From the NCBI GenBank assembly GCA_944324385.1, contig CALUWD010000001.1:59327-123326 (forward strand): a stretch of DNA of 64,000 bases, read 5' to 3'. Positions 54,528-63,786 of this stretch are shown in pieces (position 1 is the first letter of the stretch; each line of letters opens with the position of its first letter). The DNA is from Candidatus Gastranaerophilales bacterium. Lineage in GTDB: Bacteria; Cyanobacteriota; Vampirovibrionia; Gastranaerophilales; Gastranaerophilaceae. Under the pieces are notes generated by a model. It saw only the letters and a list, made by a program, of their open reading frames with translations, was not told where the DNA came from and searched no databases. Made by a program: the position numbers and the translations under genes.

Positions 54528-54610
54528 AATTTAAAATTAAAACTAACAACTTTTTTAAACTATAATCTTTGTTATATAATCACATAGGCAGTATTTTAAA
54601 AGGATAAGTT

Positions 54611-55624
54611 TTGTATAGAATAATTGATGCTAACCTAAACCGCGCTACAGAGGCACTTAGAGTGCTTGAAGAAATTGCGCGTTTTAGACTTGATGATAAA
54701 AAACTCTCTTCTGAGTTAAAAAATATAAGGCATGAAATTTGCTTATTTTTTGATTATGACTATGAAAAACTTATTGCTTCAAGAGATACAGTTAATGACA
54801 TAGGCACAGATATTCAAAATCCTACAAAAGCTGCCCGTGGATATAGCTCGATTGAAATTATTTTTCGTTCAAATTTTAAAAGGCTTGAGCAAGCTTTAAG
54901 AGTTTTGTCTGAATATGGCAATTTAAGTGATAAATTTCGCTACAATGTTTACACTAATGAAAAAAATATGAATGAGAGTTTAAAAATGAACATAAAAAAA
55001 TATTTACTTAAAGATAAAAAGTTATACCTTGTTACAAATTCAGATAATTTTGACTCTGATTGTGAGTTTCTAGATAGGGTTGCTCTTGCAATTAAGAGTG
55101 GTGTGGATATTGTGCAGTTAAGGGAAAAAAACAAACCTGCCTCTAAAATAATAGAATATGGAAAAATTATAAGACAACTAACAAGCGAGTATGGTGCACT
55201 CTTTATTGTCAATGATAGGGTAGATTTGGCACAAATTTTAAATGCTGATGGTGTTCACCTTGGACAGGACGATATTGATATTCTCAGTGCCAGAAAAATT
55301 TTAGGTGAGAAGATGATAATCGGAATATCTACTCACAAGCCACAGGATGCCATTGAAGCAATGAAAAATGGTGCAGACTACATTGGTGTTGGCCCGATAT
55401 ATAAAACGCCTACAAAACCTAACAGAGAGGCTGCTGGTTTAGATTATTTGAAGTGGGCTGTTGATAATGTTGATATTCCATTTTATGCCATTGGCTCTAT
55501 TGATTTAAATACAATTGATGAAGTTGTTGAATATGGTACGAAACGTGTTGCGCTTGTTAGGGCGATTATGAATTCGGATAATATTGAAGAAACTGTTAGA
55601 ATTCTCAAGAGTAAACTTTCTTAA
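54611..55624 (+). CDS. thiE: ThiD2-ThiE fusion: HMP-phosphate kinase domain and thiamine-phosphate synthase
   Basis: The 337-residue protein has an N-terminal domain of about 125 residues (IIDANLNRATEALRVLEEIARF, IRHEICLF, ARGYSSIEIIFRSNFKRLEQALRVLSEYG in pieces) matching the ThiD2 family, an alternative hydroxymethylpyrimidine-phosphate kinase usually fused to ThiE. The C-terminal ThiE TIM barrel carries VDIVQLREKN, LFIVNDRVDLAQILNADGVHLGQDD and YIGVGPIYKTPTKP. This fusion is common in Cyanobacteria. The start is TTG at 54611 with AGGA upstream, and a TATAAT lies at 54575-54580. Confidence 0.9.
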   Translation: MYRIIDANLNRATEALRVLEEIARFRLDDKKLSSELKNIRHEICLFFDYDYEKLIASRDTVNDIGTDIQNPTKAARGYSSIEIIFRSNFKRLEQALRVLSEYGNLSDKFRYNVYTNEKNMNESLKMNIKKYLLKDKKLYLVTNSDNFDSDCEFLDRVALAIKSGVDIVQLREKNKPASKIIEYGKIIRQLTSEYGALFIVNDRVDLAQILNADGVHLGQDDIDILSARKILGEKMIIGISTHKPQDAIEAMKNGADYIGVGPIYKTPTKPNREAAGLDYLKWAVDNVDIPFYAIGSIDLNTIDEVVEYGTKRVALVRAIMNSDNIEETVRILKSKLS

Positions 55625-55721
55625 CATTTTGATAAAGATTGTATAAATAATTAAAAAACATATTTTTTTTGTGATTTAATATACTGGTCATCATTTTTGT
55701 CATCTATAGTGAAAGATAGCG

Positions 55722-57355
55722 ATGAAGATAGCAAATATTAACAACAATTTTTTGCGTGAAAAAAAGCACGCAAATACAAATAATGAGAACTTTAGGGGTA
55801 GCTTTGTACTCGATGGTGCAACAAGTTTTTACAGGCTTGCGATAAGTACCCAATGGTTGGCGTTGCCTTTACGGATTCTGTTGCAACTGATGTTCCTAGA
55901 ACAATTTTTGACTTATTAAAAACAGGAGTTCCTGCTGCACTTGAGACTGCTCGTAGGGAATTTTCAGGCTTAATTGTAAATTGTTTATTGCCCTCCTTTA
56001 TTGTTCTTGGGGTTGCAAAAGGTGTCAACAGGCCTATTTTAGGAGAAAAATTTAAAAATATTGATATGTCATCATCATGGTCAAATGGTGAAAGTATTGA
56101 AAAATATGTGAATACTTTTAAAGAGTCCATGGATTTGTCTTCTGCAAAAACTACAAGGGATGAGATTAAAACTTATTTTACAAAGTTGTTTACCGGCTTA
56201 AATGGTCGAGATGGTGACAAATGGGTTGAGTTTTCATCTTCGCTTGGCAAGGAAAAACTAAATAATATTTCAGAAACATTAACAAATCTAGTTTTTGACA
56301 AATCATTAAATAAAAATTCTTTTAAAAATACCCTCTCTGAAGTATCAACATTAATTACAGACTCAACAAGAGCTGGGGAAATTTTAAGCTATGATGTTGC
56401 TAGTGGCAAAACAATAAGTTCAAATTTGTCAGAATTACTCCGCGATAGTGTTGATATGGCGCGTAAGTTCAAAGATGGTACAGTTCGAAGAAATCTTGAC
56501 GCCTTTAAGAAACAAACAACAAAATTGGTAAATGTAAAGAGTATAGCAGGTCTTGCTATTATAATTCCACTTGCTATGTCTGTCCAGTTGATAAATAGGG
56601 CAATTACTCGTCATATGTATAAGCAAAAAGGTGCGCCTATATACAAGGATTTTGAAAAAGGTGAAACTTATCACGAGATGACTCCTGCGCAAAATGCAAA
56701 ATTTTTCTCACAAAAACTTTTGGCAGCTGGCTCTATGCTCTCTCTTGCGCTTTTGTCTATGATGAAAAAGCCAAACTTATCCATGTTTCAATTTAAAGGA
56801 ATGTTCCCAACAGTCGACCAATGCCGATGGATTGCTACAGCAACTTTTGCAAGTAGGATGTTTGCTTCAGAAGACCCAAATGAACTCAGAGAAAGTACGG
56901 TTCGCGATATGGCATCATTTGCAGGCTTATATTTCTTGGGTGATTACGCAGGAAAAGCAACAGCAAGTTTGATCGAAAAAATCAGACCTGATGTTAAATT
57001 GACTAACAGATTGGGTGAATCAACAAAAGACAGTTCGATTTTAAAGCGTGCAGGCGATTGGATAAAAAACACTACATTAAAGTCTTTTGATGAAGTATTG
57101 CCTAAACATAAAAATTTACGCTCAATTTGTGAGCTAGCAAGTATTGGTTTTTCTGTTATTTTCCTTGGTGTTTTACTGCCTGCGTACAATAGAAAAGTTA
57201 CTGAAAAGAAAGTTGCTCTTGCTAAAGAAAAAGAGATGAATGAGAAACAGGCAGCAAATGCTGCTAATGCGCAATTAGTGATTAATTTGAAAAACGATAA
57301 GGCATTTTCATCGACAGGCCTTTTTGGAAAAATTGTTAAAAACAGATTTGAATAA
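55722..57355 (+). CDS. Conserved membrane-associated protein of unknown function, interrupted by a frameshift near 55827
   Basis: The reading frame from the ATG at 55722 (MKIANINNNFLREKK...) continues sensibly to GSFVLDGATSF. A switch at the T run 55826-55830 to the -1 frame then gives FLQACDKYPMVGVAFTDSV and an open frame to 57355, about 544 residues in total. The downstream part (500 residues if started at the ATG at 55853) contains LIVNCLLPSFIVLG, an IAGLAIIIPLAMSVQLI helix and a C-terminal VIFLGVLLPAY helix. I associate the family from memory with this bacterial lineage; its function is unknown. The shift may be a sequencing or assembly error, a pseudogene or slippage. A terminator follows. 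Confidence 0.72.
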
Positions 57356-57356
57356 A

Positions 57357-57385
57357 AAATGCTGCCTTTTTTAGAGGCAGCATTT
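57357..57385. terminator. Bidirectional terminator between the frameshifted gene and gdhA
   Basis: An 11-bp stem (AAATGCTGCCT / AGGCAGCATTT) with a 7-base loop and an A tract in front separates the two convergent genes. Confidence 0.75.
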
Positions 57386-57405
57386 AATTTTGTGTATTTT
57401 ATCTA

Positions 57406-58773
<1,368 letters not shown>

Positions 58774-58902
58774 TTAATTGTCGCAACAATAATATCATTT
58801 TTTGCCTTATGCAACAAGGCTTTAAGCATTTTTGTTAAGTTATTTATATTAATATTTTATTAAGTATGCTATAATCATCGAAAAAAAGGATAGGCTGAAA
58901 AT

Positions 58903-60783
58903 ATGGATTTTACATATCAAAATGACAATACAAGAGCTTTTTTTGCTCAAGATTTCAATGAATTTAACAAGATTTTTGATTTAATTAGAAATTCACTAAT
59001 AAGTGGTGAAGAAATTGACGTAAATAATATAAATTTATCTCAATATATCGATTTCAACCCTAATCTTACACGTGTTTTTATATCCATATTTCAAAGCGGA
59101 GTAAAACATCTGCGTGTAAATTCGCTTAAGGATGATCTTCAAAGTACATTTAATGCCTGCATTGCAAAATTAAGATCGGCTGAAAGGTTTTCACAGTTTG
59201 ACATCTCCGATAAAGACAATTGCCGAATAATGATTGAATGGGTAATTTCAAGACGGGAAATTATACCTAAAAAACTTATACAATCCAAGTTTAATTCATT
59301 GCGTTTTGAAATAGGAATTAACGGTCTGGAACTAGAAAAAGGCAGGAACAAATATTTTTATACTCCCACAGATGCGGTGGTTTTTTCTCACATGGGGCTA
59401 ACAAATGCACTTAATCACTTATTGCGAAAAACCCCTATTAAAAGCCTCACAAATAAATTCTCCGAAAGGATACAGCTTTACTATAAAGATAAAAGTTATA
59501 AGACTTTCTTAACAACAACACGTGCGGTAGTAAGCTATCAGAATAACTGTCTGCCTCTGTACAGATGTAATAAATTGTATAAAAACTTTAGCTATGACAC
59601 TTTAATTGAACAGTTTAACTCATCAATCAACTGGCTAATAAAAAATATGCAAAGCGACGGAAGGTTTTTATATTATTACGATTGCACAGAAGATTCCACA
59701 AAAGATCACGAGCACCCAAACAGACCTGAAAATAACAGATATTACAACGATTTAAGGCATTGCGGTGGAGCAATTTCGCTAATTAGAGCATATAACTACA
59801 GCGGTGATGAAAAATATCTTAATTATGCAAAAAAAGCCTTAGACTTTACAGTTTCTATATCTAAAAGACATGAAATAGATAATAAAGAGTGTTTTTATCC
59901 CTACTATAATCGTAAATCGAAGCTAGGCGGGGTAGGAATGGCACTAATTGCTATGATGCAATATAGAATTTTTAGCAAGGATACATGTTATGACAGGTAT
60001 ATTAAGGGTTATGTTCGACACTTATTATCAAGATTAACTCCCGAGGGTGAATTTTTAGGTTATTACATACATCCTAATTATCATAACGGTGAGCCCTTAA
60101 CAAGTTTATCTGACAGCGAGCGTATGGAGACTTTTTCCTTTTATTACCCAGGAGAAGCTCTTCTAGGGCTTGGACTCTTTGCAAATCATTTTAAAGATGA
60201 CGCTGATCTTGAAAAACTGACAGCTGAAAAAACAAAAATTGCAATGGATTGGATAGTAGATGAAAGACCAAAATATTATTCGCAACTATTTACACCCTTA
60301 CCTTCTGATGCATGGTTAATGCAAGCAATTGAAGAATGGGCTGATTATCCGGATTTTATAAAACAAAATCATATTGATTTTGTGTATAACGATGCAAATG
60401 AAATGATGAAAAGAATGTACACAAAAAATAACAGTCCATACATCGACTTTGAGGGTGGCATGTATTACAACTATGGCGACCATTATTTCCCTGACGGTGC
60501 TAGATGTGAAGGTCTAATTGCCGCCTATTATCTTGCTAATAAATTGGCTAACAACGATTTTGCATGCAAAGTTTTAAATGCAGCAAAACTTGCAGCAACA
60601 TGCCAGTTTCAACTATATAATTCTAAAGAAACATCTTTTGTGCATAAAATTCCTGACAAAACTATTGGCGCAATTCGTTTTAAGGCAACACGACAGTGGG
60701 TTAGAGTTGATTCAATACAACATGTGGCTTGTTTCTTCATACGACTATATTGGACTAAGTACCCAATGTGTAAAAAACCTTAG
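58903..60783 (+). CDS. Large protein with predicted alpha/alpha-barrel (six-hairpin glycosidase-like) domain
   Basis: The 626-residue protein has no signal peptide. Residues 1-200 form an N-terminal domain with HLRVNSLKDDLQSTF and FEIGINGLELEKGRNKYFYTPTDA. Residues 230-620 have repeated helix pairs typical of alpha/alpha toroids: WLIKNMQSDGRFLYYYDC, YYNDLRHCGGAISLIRAY, YLNYAKKALDFT, GGVGMALIAMMQYR, FYYPGEALLGLGLFANHF, and YFPDGARCEGLIAAYYLANKLAN (in pieces). Such folds act on sugars or polysaccharides, but the catalytic residues are not identifiable. It has an extended -10 (TGCTATAAT, 58867-58875) and an AGGA site. The family is not named with confidence. Confidence 0.82.
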   Translation: MDFTYQNDNTRAFFAQDFNEFNKIFDLIRNSLISGEEIDVNNINLSQYIDFNPNLTRVFISIFQSGVKHLRVNSLKDDLQSTFNACIAKLRSAERFSQFDISDKDNCRIMIEWVISRREIIPKKLIQSKFNSLRFEIGINGLELEKGRNKYFYTPTDAVVFSHMGLTNALNHLLRKTPIKSLTNKFSERIQLYYKDKSYKTFLTTTRAVVSYQNNCLPLYRCNKLYKNFSYDTLIEQFNSSINWLIKNMQSDGRFLYYYDCTEDSTKDHEHPNRPENNRYYNDLRHCGGAISLIRAYNYSGDEKYLNYAKKALDFTVSISKRHEIDNKECFYPYYNRKSKLGGVGMALIAMMQYRIFSKDTCYDRYIKGYVRHLLSRLTPEGEFLGYYIHPNYHNGEPLTSLSDSERMETFSFYYPGEALLGLGLFANHFKDDADLEKLTAEKTKIAMDWIVDERPKYYSQLFTPLPSDAWLMQAIEEWADYPDFIKQNHIDFVYNDANEMMKRMYTKNNSPYIDFEGGMYYNYGDHYFPDGARCEGLIAAYYLANKLANNDFACKVLNAAKLAATCQFQLYNSKETSFVHKIPDKTIGAIRFKATRQWVRVDSIQHVACFFIRLYWTKYPMCKKP

Positions 60784-60819
60784 ACAAGAGATGCAAATTG
60801 TTATAAAATAATTTAAAAT

Positions 60820-60900
60820 GTCGGAGTGGCGAAATGGTAGACGCGCACGTTTCAGGAGCGTGTGGAGCAATCCGTGAGGGTTCAAGTCCCTCCTTCGACA
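60820..60900 (+). tRNA. tRNA-Leu (anticodon CAG)
   Basis: The 81-base gene has acceptor halves GTCGGAG and CTTCGAC with discriminator A, a class II variable arm, a TTCAAGT T-loop, and a five-pair anticodon stem around loop TTCAGGA with anticodon CAG at 60853-60855. The 3' CCA is not encoded. It lies 36 bases after the previous gene and ends five bases before the convergent secreted-protein gene, with no terminator hairpin between. Confidence 0.95.
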
Positions 60901-60905
60901 TTAGT

Positions 60906-61265
60906 CTACCACACCCTTTGTCCAAAGCGGTTATAACTTTTTAATCCGCCAGTTGCTGTGTTGTATCTATATCTGTATGGATTATATGTATTGTTGTAAT
61001 AATAGGTTCTGTTCATCACCTTGTTTGTCGGGATATAAGTTGAATTAGGGTATCTGTAGCTATTGTATGCGCGGTTATTTACATATGTGCCGATTTTATT
61101 GCCATTTGCGTCATAGCGTGTAACTATTCCCGGGACAATAGAGCGGACTGAGCCTGTTTTATTGCCAAATCTGTCGTAAGTTGTGTATCTTGTCAGCGCT
61201 AATGTTTCGCAAACGCTCCCTGAAATTGCGCATATAGCAATTATTGATGTTAGTAATTTTTTCAT
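60906..61265 (-). CDS. Small secreted Tyr/Asn-rich protein with YDRFGNK-type repeats
   Basis: The 119-residue protein has a signal peptide (residues 1-23). The mature part has two short YD-like motifs (YDRFGNKTGS and YDANGNKIGTY), a Tyr/Asn/Arg-rich middle (NSYRYPNSTYIPTN, YYYNNTYNPYRYRY) and a third related end (SYNRFGQRVW). The motifs resemble single units of YD/RHS-type repeats. An AAGGGTG site precedes the ATG, and a palindrome (61285-61307) lies 20 bases upstream. It probably stays in the periplasm or on the surface; its function is unknown. Confidence 0.72.
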   Translation of the reverse strand: MKKLLTSIIAICAISGSVCETLALTRYTTYDRFGNKTGSVRSIVPGIVTRYDANGNKIGTYVNNRAYNSYRYPNSTYIPTNKVMNRTYYYNNTYNPYRYRYNTATGGLKSYNRFGQRVW

Positions 61266-61284
61266 TTTGTCACCCTTGTAATCT

Positions 61285-61307
61285 GATTGATATGATAATT
61301 ATCAATC
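61285..61307. promoter_or_regulatory. Operator-like palindrome, Fur-box-like
   Basis: GATTGATA and TATCAATC (8-bp arms) flank TGATAAT, and the inner TGATAATTATCA (61293-61304) is itself a perfect 12-bp palindrome. The GATAAT-type repeats resemble a Fur box. It lies 20 bases upstream of the secreted-protein start at 61265. The regulator is unknown. Confidence 0.45.
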
Positions 61308-61369
61308 TTGCATAATTTTTGTACATTAGTCTTAAGGGAAAACGTGTGTTAATTATAATAAATTTTATA

Positions 61370-61396
61370 ATAAAAAAACGACCTTAAAGGTCGTTT
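61370..61396 (-). terminator. Terminator of tRNA-Gln
   Basis: On the minus strand, eight bases after the tRNA-Gln 3' end, AAACGACC / GGTCGTTT forms an 8-bp stem with a 5-base loop, followed by a run of seven T. Confidence 0.8.
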
Positions 61397-61403
61397 ATAA
61401 AAT

Positions 61404-61476
61404 CTGGGGCGAAAGGATTCGAACCTCTGAAATGGCTGGACCAAAACCAGCTGCCTTACCACTTGGCGACGCCCCA
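61404..61476 (-). tRNA. tRNA-Gln (anticodon TTG)
   Basis: Read on the minus strand, the gene has acceptor halves TGGGGCG and CGCCCCA with discriminator G, a GGTTCGAATCC T-arm, and anticodon stem GCTGG/CCAGC around loop TTTTGGT, giving anticodon TTG (61442-61444). The 3' CCA is not encoded. It lies 36 bases downstream of the uridine-kinase-like gene's stop on the same strand and has its own terminator. Confidence 0.95.
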
Positions 61477-61512
61477 ATGGACATATTAATAATATATAAT
61501 AAAGCTCTAATG

Positions 61513-62343
61513 TCAAGTACTAACTTTTTTAATTACATCAACTATAGCATTTATGAAATCATGAGTCATTTCTTCAATGTATTCTTGAGTTGTAAGACCA
61601 TTTACAACGATATCTGCCATATCCATTGTTGGGCGAATGTATCTGAATGCTGTTTGATTTACATCATGGAATTGCATATCAGCAGCTTTACCGATTTTGC
61701 CACGCGAAACAGCGCGTGCGTACCAGCGTTCTTTTATAATTTCAAAAGGTGTGTAAACGTAAATTTTTACATCTACAATGTCGCGCATGCACTCATTTAA
61801 CACATATAGCCCTTCGTTTAAGATTAATTTTGCAGGTTTTTTCAAAACCATATCTTTTTTACTCTCACATGTTACAAAGTTGTATAGTGGAGAGCGAATT
61901 TCCTTACCCTCCTTAAGTGCTATTAAATGCTCTTTCATCAGTGCTAAGTCAATAGCATCAGGTGTATCAAAACTAAATCCTGATTTAAAGAGTTCTTCGT
62001 AACTGCCAGCGGCTTTTAGCTCTTTTGATGCATCTTTATAATAATCATCGCAACATACAACTGTATAGACATCATTTGTGTCTGACTTTAGACAAGCTTT
62101 TGCAGTATTTTTAACAAGTGTAGTTTTACCTGAGGCGGACTCACCCGCTATGGACATCAAAAACGTAGAATTTTTGTCCACAAGTGCTTTACGCGCGATG
62201 TTAAAAATAAAAGCTTCATTTATTCTTAAAATTAGTGGCTGTTTTTGTTGTCTGTCTTTTGCTATAACTTCTCTGATATTATTTAAAATCCTAGCAACGT
62301 AGGACATTTCAACTATTTTTTCTTTATTATCAAGGTTTGCCAT
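61513..62343 (-). CDS. Uridine kinase/phosphoribulokinase-family P-loop kinase
   Basis: The 276-residue protein has an N-terminal helical extension of about 55 residues and then a uridine-kinase-type fold: the Walker A loop GESASGKTTLVKN near residue 68, VCCDDYYKD (family DDFY motif), FDTPDAIDL, IRSPLYNF, LILNEGLYVLNE (Walker B-like), and the lid ERWYARAVSRGKIG with arginines. It could phosphorylate uridine, a related nucleoside or another small molecule; the substrate is not fixed by sequence. The promoter ends six bases from the ATG and overlaps the end of the upstream 83-residue gene. Confidence 0.87.
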   Translation of the reverse strand: MANLDNKEKIVEMSYVARILNNIREVIAKDRQQKQPLILRINEAFIFNIARKALVDKNSTFLMSIAGESASGKTTLVKNTAKACLKSDTNDVYTVVCCDDYYKDASKELKAAGSYEELFKSGFSFDTPDAIDLALMKEHLIALKEGKEIRSPLYNFVTCESKKDMVLKKPAKLILNEGLYVLNECMRDIVDVKIYVYTPFEIIKERWYARAVSRGKIGKAADMQFHDVNQTAFRYIRPTMDMADIVVNGLTTQEYIEEMTHDFINAIVDVIKKVST

Positions 62344-62349
62344 ATAATT

Positions 62350-62378
62350 ATTTTACTCTAAAAAATATTATTCTTCAA
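62350..62378 (-). promoter_or_regulatory. Promoter of the 62343 gene, probably leaderless
   Basis: On the minus strand TTGAAG (62373-62378) and TAAAAT (62350-62355) are 17 bases apart and the -10 ends six bases before the ATG at 62343. The -35 lies inside the preceding gene. Confidence 0.55.
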
Positions 62379-62619
62379 AACTAATTATTTTATTATCATC
62401 ATTAGATGCTTTTTCAAGTAATAAGTATGCCACATATGCGCCTGTTGCAACAGCTTTTGGGTCTAGATCAGACTTTTGTGCAATTTCTATTATTGCGCTG
62501 TTAATTTCAGGATTTTCATCTTTAATGTAATGAATCATTTTCTTACGCCAAGCGTGGATATCATACATTACATCATTTACAACTTCATTTACAGTATTTT
62601 CGTTTACAATTGGAAGCAT
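62368..62619 (-). CDS. Small helical hypothetical protein
   Basis: The 83-residue protein is helical and slightly acidic (NEVVNDVMYDIHAWRKKMIHYI, NSAIIEIAQKSDLDPKAVATGAYVAYLLLEKA in pieces). It has no signal peptide or membrane segment. The best promoter in the window (perfect TTGACA, 17-base spacer, TAAAAT) ends six bases before its ATG, which supports the gene as real. It is divergent from mnmA across 65 bases. The family is not recognised. Confidence 0.72.
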   Translation of the reverse strand: MLPIVNENTVNEVVNDVMYDIHAWRKKMIHYIKDENPEINSAIIEIAQKSDLDPKAVATGAYVAYLLLEKASNDDNKIISFEE

Positions 62620-62625
62620 TTACTA

Positions 62626-62654
62626 ATTTTACAAAAATTAAATTTTTGTGTCAA
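62626..62654 (-). promoter_or_regulatory. Consensus promoter of the 62619 gene, probably leaderless
   Basis: On the minus strand a perfect TTGACA (62649-62654) and TAAAAT (62626-62631) are 17 bases apart. Six bases separate the -10 from the ATG at 62619. Confidence 0.7.
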
Positions 62655-62669
62655 ACAAGTATATATTTA

Positions 62670-62678
62670 TGTTAAATT
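62670..62678 (+). promoter_or_regulatory. Extended -10 of mnmA, possibly leaderless
   Basis: TGTTAAATT (TGn plus TAAATT) ends six bases before the ATG at 62685. No good -35 hexamer is seen at the right distance. Confidence 0.4.
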
Positions 62679-62684
62679 TATTCT

Positions 62685-63752
62685 ATGAATATTTTAGTAG
62701 GTATTTCAGGCGGAGTCGATTCTGCCGTTGCTGCACATATTTTAAAGTCCCATGGGCACAATATTTTTGGCGCTATGATGAAGGTTTATAGCGGTGAATA
62801 TAAAAATACTATTGCTAACTCTTGCTATGGTACAGATAAAACAAAAGAAATAGCTGATGCAATTAATAATTGTAAGTCTATTGGCTGCGAATTTCATCTT
62901 ATAGATGTTTCATGCGAGTTTAACAAGCTTGTATTTGATAAATTTAAAAACGAATATTTAAATGCAAGAACACCAAATCCTTGCGTTTTATGTAATCCAT
63001 TGATTAAATTCGAGGTTTTTCCCAATAAAGCACGAGATTTGGGAATTATTTTTGACAAATTCGCGACAGGACATTATGTGCGAAATGAATATGATGAAAA
63101 TATCGGTAAATACGTGCTAAAACGTGGAGTTGACCCGAAAAAAGACCAGTCATATTTTTTATATGCCCTAAAGCAAGAAACGCTTAAAAATGTACTTTTT
63201 CCGCTGGGAAATATGACTAAAACAGATGTTAGAAGCTATGCAGCCTTACACAGTATTCCTGTAGCGAATAAGCAAGATAGTCAGGATTTTTACTCAGGTT
63301 CTTATTCTGAATTATTAGATGTTTCTAATAATATTGGCGATATTGTTGATAAATTTGGAAATGTTTTGGGCCAGCATAATGGGCTGCATAATTATACAAT
63401 AGGGCAGCGAAAAGGTCTTTTGATAGCTTATAGTGAGCCTTTGTATGTTATTGGTTTTGATACAAAATTAAATCAAGTAATAGTTTCTACAAAAGATGAC
63501 ACTTACAATAAAGGACTTTTTGCAACAAATTTAACTTGGACTTTTTGGGATAAACCTGAATGCAAATTCAATGCGAAGGCTAAAATCCGCTCAGCGCAGC
63601 AGCCTTTTGATTGTGAAGTTGAGATTTTAGACGGCAATAGCGCAAGAGTTATTTTTGATTTACCACAAAGTTCAGTTGCCCCTGGGCAAGCTATTGTTTT
63701 TTATGAAAATGACATTGTGCTTGGCGGTGGAACTATTGATTGTTCTATATAA
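62685..63752 (+). CDS. mnmA: tRNA-specific 2-thiouridylase MnmA-like, second catalytic cysteine missing
   Basis: The 355-residue protein has the PP-loop GISGGVDSAVAAHIL, the cysteine pair in TPNPCVLCNPLIKFE, FATGHYVR, KKDQSYFLYAL and the C-terminal YTIGQRKGL domain of MnmA, which thiolates U34 of tRNA-Glu, -Gln and -Lys. Where the family has DSQ(E/D)-I-C-F with the persulfide cysteine, this protein reads DSQDFYSGSY. The CxxC pair is intact. It may use an iron-sulfur cluster-dependent or otherwise altered sulfur transfer, or be a paralogue with another role. A strong terminator follows. Confidence 0.88.
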   Translation: MNILVGISGGVDSAVAAHILKSHGHNIFGAMMKVYSGEYKNTIANSCYGTDKTKEIADAINNCKSIGCEFHLIDVSCEFNKLVFDKFKNEYLNARTPNPCVLCNPLIKFEVFPNKARDLGIIFDKFATGHYVRNEYDENIGKYVLKRGVDPKKDQSYFLYALKQETLKNVLFPLGNMTKTDVRSYAALHSIPVANKQDSQDFYSGSYSELLDVSNNIGDIVDKFGNVLGQHNGLHNYTIGQRKGLLIAYSEPLYVIGFDTKLNQVIVSTKDDTYNKGLFATNLTWTFWDKPECKFNAKAKIRSAQQPFDCEVEILDGNSARVIFDLPQSSVAPGQAIVFYENDIVLGGGTIDCSI

Positions 63753-63780
63753 AAAACAGGTGGCTTTTGCCACCTGTTTT
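63753..63780. terminator. Bidirectional terminator after mnmA
   Basis: A perfect 12-bp stem (AAAACAGGTGGC / GCCACCTGTTTT) with a TTTT loop begins right after the mnmA stop and separates it from the convergent gene ending at 63787. Confidence 0.9.
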
Positions 63781-63786
63781 AATATT

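Noticed and set aside
61432..61800. Plus-strand open frame across tRNA-Gln
   Set aside because: It covers the tRNA and the antisense of the uridine-kinase-like gene.
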